This document shows, piece by piece, positions 57,841 through 64,000 of a stretch of 64,000 nucleotides of DNA. Position 1 is the first letter of the stretch; each line of letters starts with the position of its first letter. The stretch comes from Pseudomonas sp. URMO17WK12:I11 (GTDB lineage Bacteria; Pseudomonadota; Gammaproteobacteria; Pseudomonadales; Pseudomonadaceae), in NCBI RefSeq assembly GCF_007677725.1, contig NZ_VEDF01000009.1:124001-188000 (forward strand). Reading direction: 5' to 3'. Below the pieces are notes generated by a model, which saw only the letters and a list, made by a program, of their open reading frames with translations, searched no databases and was not told where the DNA came from. A program made the position numbers and the translations under genes.

Positions 57841-59457
57841 ATGACCAGTTTGCATGCCGATGAGGCGTTTCTCGATCACTACCAGCTGAGCCACGATCCG
57901 TTCGCGCCGCGTGTGCCCGGCTTCAAATTCTTCCCCGCCCAGCGCAAGCCGGTGCTCGGCCAACTGCATCATCTGGCACGCTACAGCCAATTGATGCTGG
58001 TGGTCACAGGGCCGTTGGGCAGTGGCAAGACGCTGCTGCGCCAGGCCCTGGTGGCCAGCACCAACAAGCAATCGGTACAGAGCGTCGTGGTTTCCGCTCG
58101 CGGTGCCAGCGATGCGGCCAGCGTGCTCGGGCAAGTGGCGCAGACCCTGGAGGTGGCCCAGCCCGAGGTCCAGGCGATCCTGAACAAGGTGGTGCAGTTG
58201 GCACTCACCGGGCAGGAAGTCTATCTGTTGGTGGACGATGCGGAACAACTTGACGAGTCGGCACTCCAAGCGTTGCTGGAACTGGCCGGCGGCTTGCCAG
58301 AGGCGCGCCCGCATGTGTTCCTGTTTGGCGAACCGTCGCTGATTGCCGGGTTGGATGAGATCGAGGTCGAGGAAGAGCGTTTCCACGTCATCGAACTCGC
58401 CCCCTACAGCGAGGAGGAAACCAACGAATACCTGGAGCAGCGTCTGGATGGCGCGGGCCGGGGCATCGAGGTGTTCACCCGCGAGCAGCTGGTCGATATC
58501 CACGAAAACTCTGGCGGATGGCCTGGCAACATCAACCAGGTCGCCCGCGATACCTTGATCGAAGCCATGATCGCTAGCCGGACCACGGTGAAGCGACCAT
58601 CCATGGGGTTCAAAATGCCTAAGAAACACGTGCTCGCGCTGTCCGCAGTCGTCGTGGTTGCCGTAGGCGCTGCGGTGCTGATGCCCAAGAAAAGCGACAA
58701 GGCGCCAAGCGAGGCGCCGGTGGCGCAGGCCCAGTTGCCCTTGGGCGAGGGCCTGCCAGGTGCTGCTCAATCCAATAACGGCAACCCGGCCATCGAATTC
58801 TCCGGCCAGTCCCAGCCGATGCCGTTGCCGCTGGTGGGCCAGTCGCAACCGGTGATGCGTGAGCCGCTGGCCCAGGCTGCTGGCATGGGCGACGGTGAAG
58901 AGGGTGGGCCGGCAGGCAACACTGCCCTGCAACCTTCAGCGCCGCCGACCGTGACCACCACCGCACCGCCGCAGGGCGTCGCGGCGGGTCCGGCACCGAG
59001 CATGGCCCAGGCGACCGCGCCGTCCCAGCCTGCCGCGCCTGTGGCCAATCCAGTCACCAGCCAACCGGCCAAGCCGGTGCCCAAGCCTGCGCCTGCGCCA
59101 ACCCAGGTGGCCAGTGCCAAGCCGGCGGTCAAGGCCACCGAGAAGCCTGCAGCAGCGGCCGGTGCCGGCAACAGCGGCTGGTACAGTGGTCAGAAGCCTG
59201 GCAACTACGTGGTGCAGATCCTCGGTACCAGCTCCGAGGCGTCGGCCCAGGCCTTCGTCAAGGCGCAGGGTGGCGACTATCGCTACTTCAAGAAGAACCT
59301 GCAGGGTAAACCCCTGTATGTGGTCACCTATGGCAACTTTGCCAACCGTGATGCGGCAGTTGCCGCAATCAAGAACTTGCCAGCGAAGGTCCAGGCTGGT
59401 AAACCTTGGCCACGTACTGTCGCCAGCGTCCAACAAGAGCTGGCCTCGGCCCGCTGA
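57841..59457 (+). CDS. damX: DamX-like AAA/SPOR cell-division protein
   Basis: 538 residues. N-terminal cytoplasmic AAA ATPase region (about 20-240) with Walker A TGPLGSGKTLL and Walker B LLVDDAEQL; membrane helix near 262-280 (VLALSAVVVVAVGAAVL). A Pro/Ala-rich periplasmic linker of about 170 residues follows, then a C-terminal SPOR domain (NYVVQILGTSSEASAQAFVKAQ...GNFANRDAAV) that binds septal murein. Enteric DamX lacks the ATPase part; this composite form is normal for pseudomonads. 15 bases after aroB. Confidence 0.92.
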   Translation: MTSLHADEAFLDHYQLSHDPFAPRVPGFKFFPAQRKPVLGQLHHLARYSQLMLVVTGPLGSGKTLLRQALVASTNKQSVQSVVVSARGASDAASVLGQVAQTLEVAQPEVQAILNKVVQLALTGQEVYLLVDDAEQLDESALQALLELAGGLPEARPHVFLFGEPSLIAGLDEIEVEEERFHVIELAPYSEEETNEYLEQRLDGAGRGIEVFTREQLVDIHENSGGWPGNINQVARDTLIEAMIASRTTVKRPSMGFKMPKKHVLALSAVVVVAVGAAVLMPKKSDKAPSEAPVAQAQLPLGEGLPGAAQSNNGNPAIEFSGQSQPMPLPLVGQSQPVMREPLAQAAGMGDGEEGGPAGNTALQPSAPPTVTTTAPPQGVAAGPAPSMAQATAPSQPAAPVANPVTSQPAKPVPKPAPAPTQVASAKPAVKATEKPAAAAGAGNSGWYSGQKPGNYVVQILGTSSEASAQAFVKAQGGDYRYFKKNLQGKPLYVVTYGNFANRDAAVAAIKNLPAKVQAGKPWPRTVASVQQELASAR

Positions 59458-59515
59458 TACCTGCCGGGCGGCACCACCCCGCCGCCCAGTTGCTGAGCGA
59501 TTACTGACACTTGAT

Positions 59516-59547
59516 AAGCCTGCTGCGCCCTGCGCGGCAGGCTTTTC
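59516..59547 (+). terminator. damX operon terminator
   Basis: AAGCCTGC (59516-59523) pairs with GCAGGCTT (59537-59544), an inner GCG/CGC extends the stem, then TTTT. Confidence 0.75.
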
Positions 59548-59650
59548 TGTCCCAGCCTGCCGGCCACAAGCCCCGCGCGCAGTGTTGGCTGAAACGCTTC
59601 AGAGTCAAGCCCTGCCAACCCATGGTTTGCGGCTAAAAACATTCAAAATA

Positions 59651-59713
59651 GCGACATAAATTTTCAATGGTGAGACATGAAAATTTGTGGGCAGGACTGT
59701 CGCTGTGCAACAA
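59651..59713 (+). promoter_or_regulatory. Candidate ArgR-type half sites and palindrome upstream of gltB
   Basis: TGTCGC (59698-59703), eight bases, AA (59712-59713) fits the half-site pattern TGTCGC-N8-AA known for P. aeruginosa ArgR, which represses gltBD with arginine. An inverted TGTCGC (GCGACA, 59651-59656) and a palindrome AAATTTTCA/TGAAAATTT (59658-59666, 59678-59686) lie just upstream. Confidence 0.4.
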
Positions 59714-59828
59714 TGGTTTTCCATGGCCACCGCAAATAAGCTGGCGTTTGATCGGCGTGGATGGTAAGTGGTTGTACATAAAAGAGATTTGCCTCCGGTT
59801 GAGAGGTGAACCTGGTGAGAAAGTGTCT

Positions 59829-64000
<4,172 letters not shown>

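Larger units (their letters stand above)
59458..59828. other. 371-bp intergenic region damX/gltB
   Basis: No gene is visible. The first 90 bases carry the damX terminator (59516-59547). The middle, from about 59620, is AT-rich and holds a 9-bp palindrome (59658-59686) and TGTCGC motifs in both orientations (59651-59656 reverse, 59698-59703 forward). The last 100 bases form the gltB leader. No confident Sigma70 pair was found. Confidence 0.55.

Overview
The window is about 62% GC, densely coded bacterial chromosome. Gene content and order (cadA - DUF3482/DUF2868 pair - folA - ilvD - mutM - coaD - M16 peptidases - ftsYEX - rpoH - mtgA - thiSG - trmB - hemW - rdgB - metWX - proC - pilT - argS - priA - rpmE - maeB - ponA - pilMNOPQ - aroKB - damX - gltB) match the gltB-to-cadA chromosomal region of the Pseudomonas putida group. 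This assignment rests on protein similarity and remembered synteny, not on a search. I see no insertion sequence, prophage, integron, CRISPR array, tRNA or rRNA gene. Most of the region is vertically inherited core genome.

Layout. 1-5.5 kb: the end of a heavy-metal P-type ATPase, a convergent two-gene GTPase/membrane-protein module (DUF3482 + DUF2868), then folA. 5.5-12.5 kb: cystine transporter tcyP, periplasmic phosphorylcholine phosphatase pchP, ilvD, a short MgtE-type cation channel behind a hairpin that buries its ribosome binding site, and rlmI. 12.7-19.6 kb: HDOD protein, mutM, ferredoxin, coaD, coniferyl aldehyde dehydrogenase with a divergent TetR regulator, a rhodanese and a YheT hydrolase. 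19.6-25.8 kb: four M16-family genes (two catalytic/non-catalytic pairs) around rsmD. 26-30.2 kb: ftsY-ftsE-ftsX and rpoH. 30.2-33.7 kb: mtgA, DUF423, thiS-thiG-trmB, DUF3392.

33.7-40 kb is one long minus-strand run: yggS-proC-yggT-metX-metW-DUF4426-rdgB-hemW-DUF3392. 40-47.2 kb: pilT, an NlpC/P60 hydrolase, a TM2 protein, and priA-argS-SPOR protein. 47.3-52.3 kb: rpmE with an SNase-like nuclease directly behind it, malic enzyme, and ponA (PBP1A). 52.5-59.5 kb: a reduced pilMN-(O+P fusion)-Q operon running into aroK-aroB-damX. 59.8 kb to the end: the first 1390 codons of gltB.

What deserves a second look: pilO and pilP are fused in one reading frame, next to a secretin without AMIN domains and a short PilM. 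This resembles the enteric HofMNOPQ set more than the classical type IV pilus alignment complex. Other points are the M16 quartet, in which one pair is exported and the other is not; the little-studied DUF3482/DUF2868 module; the RBS-sequestering hairpin before the MgtE-type gene; an apparently leaderless folA; and an rpmE terminator embedded in the signal-peptide codons of the next gene. I did not find a defence system or a clearly new multi-gene machine.
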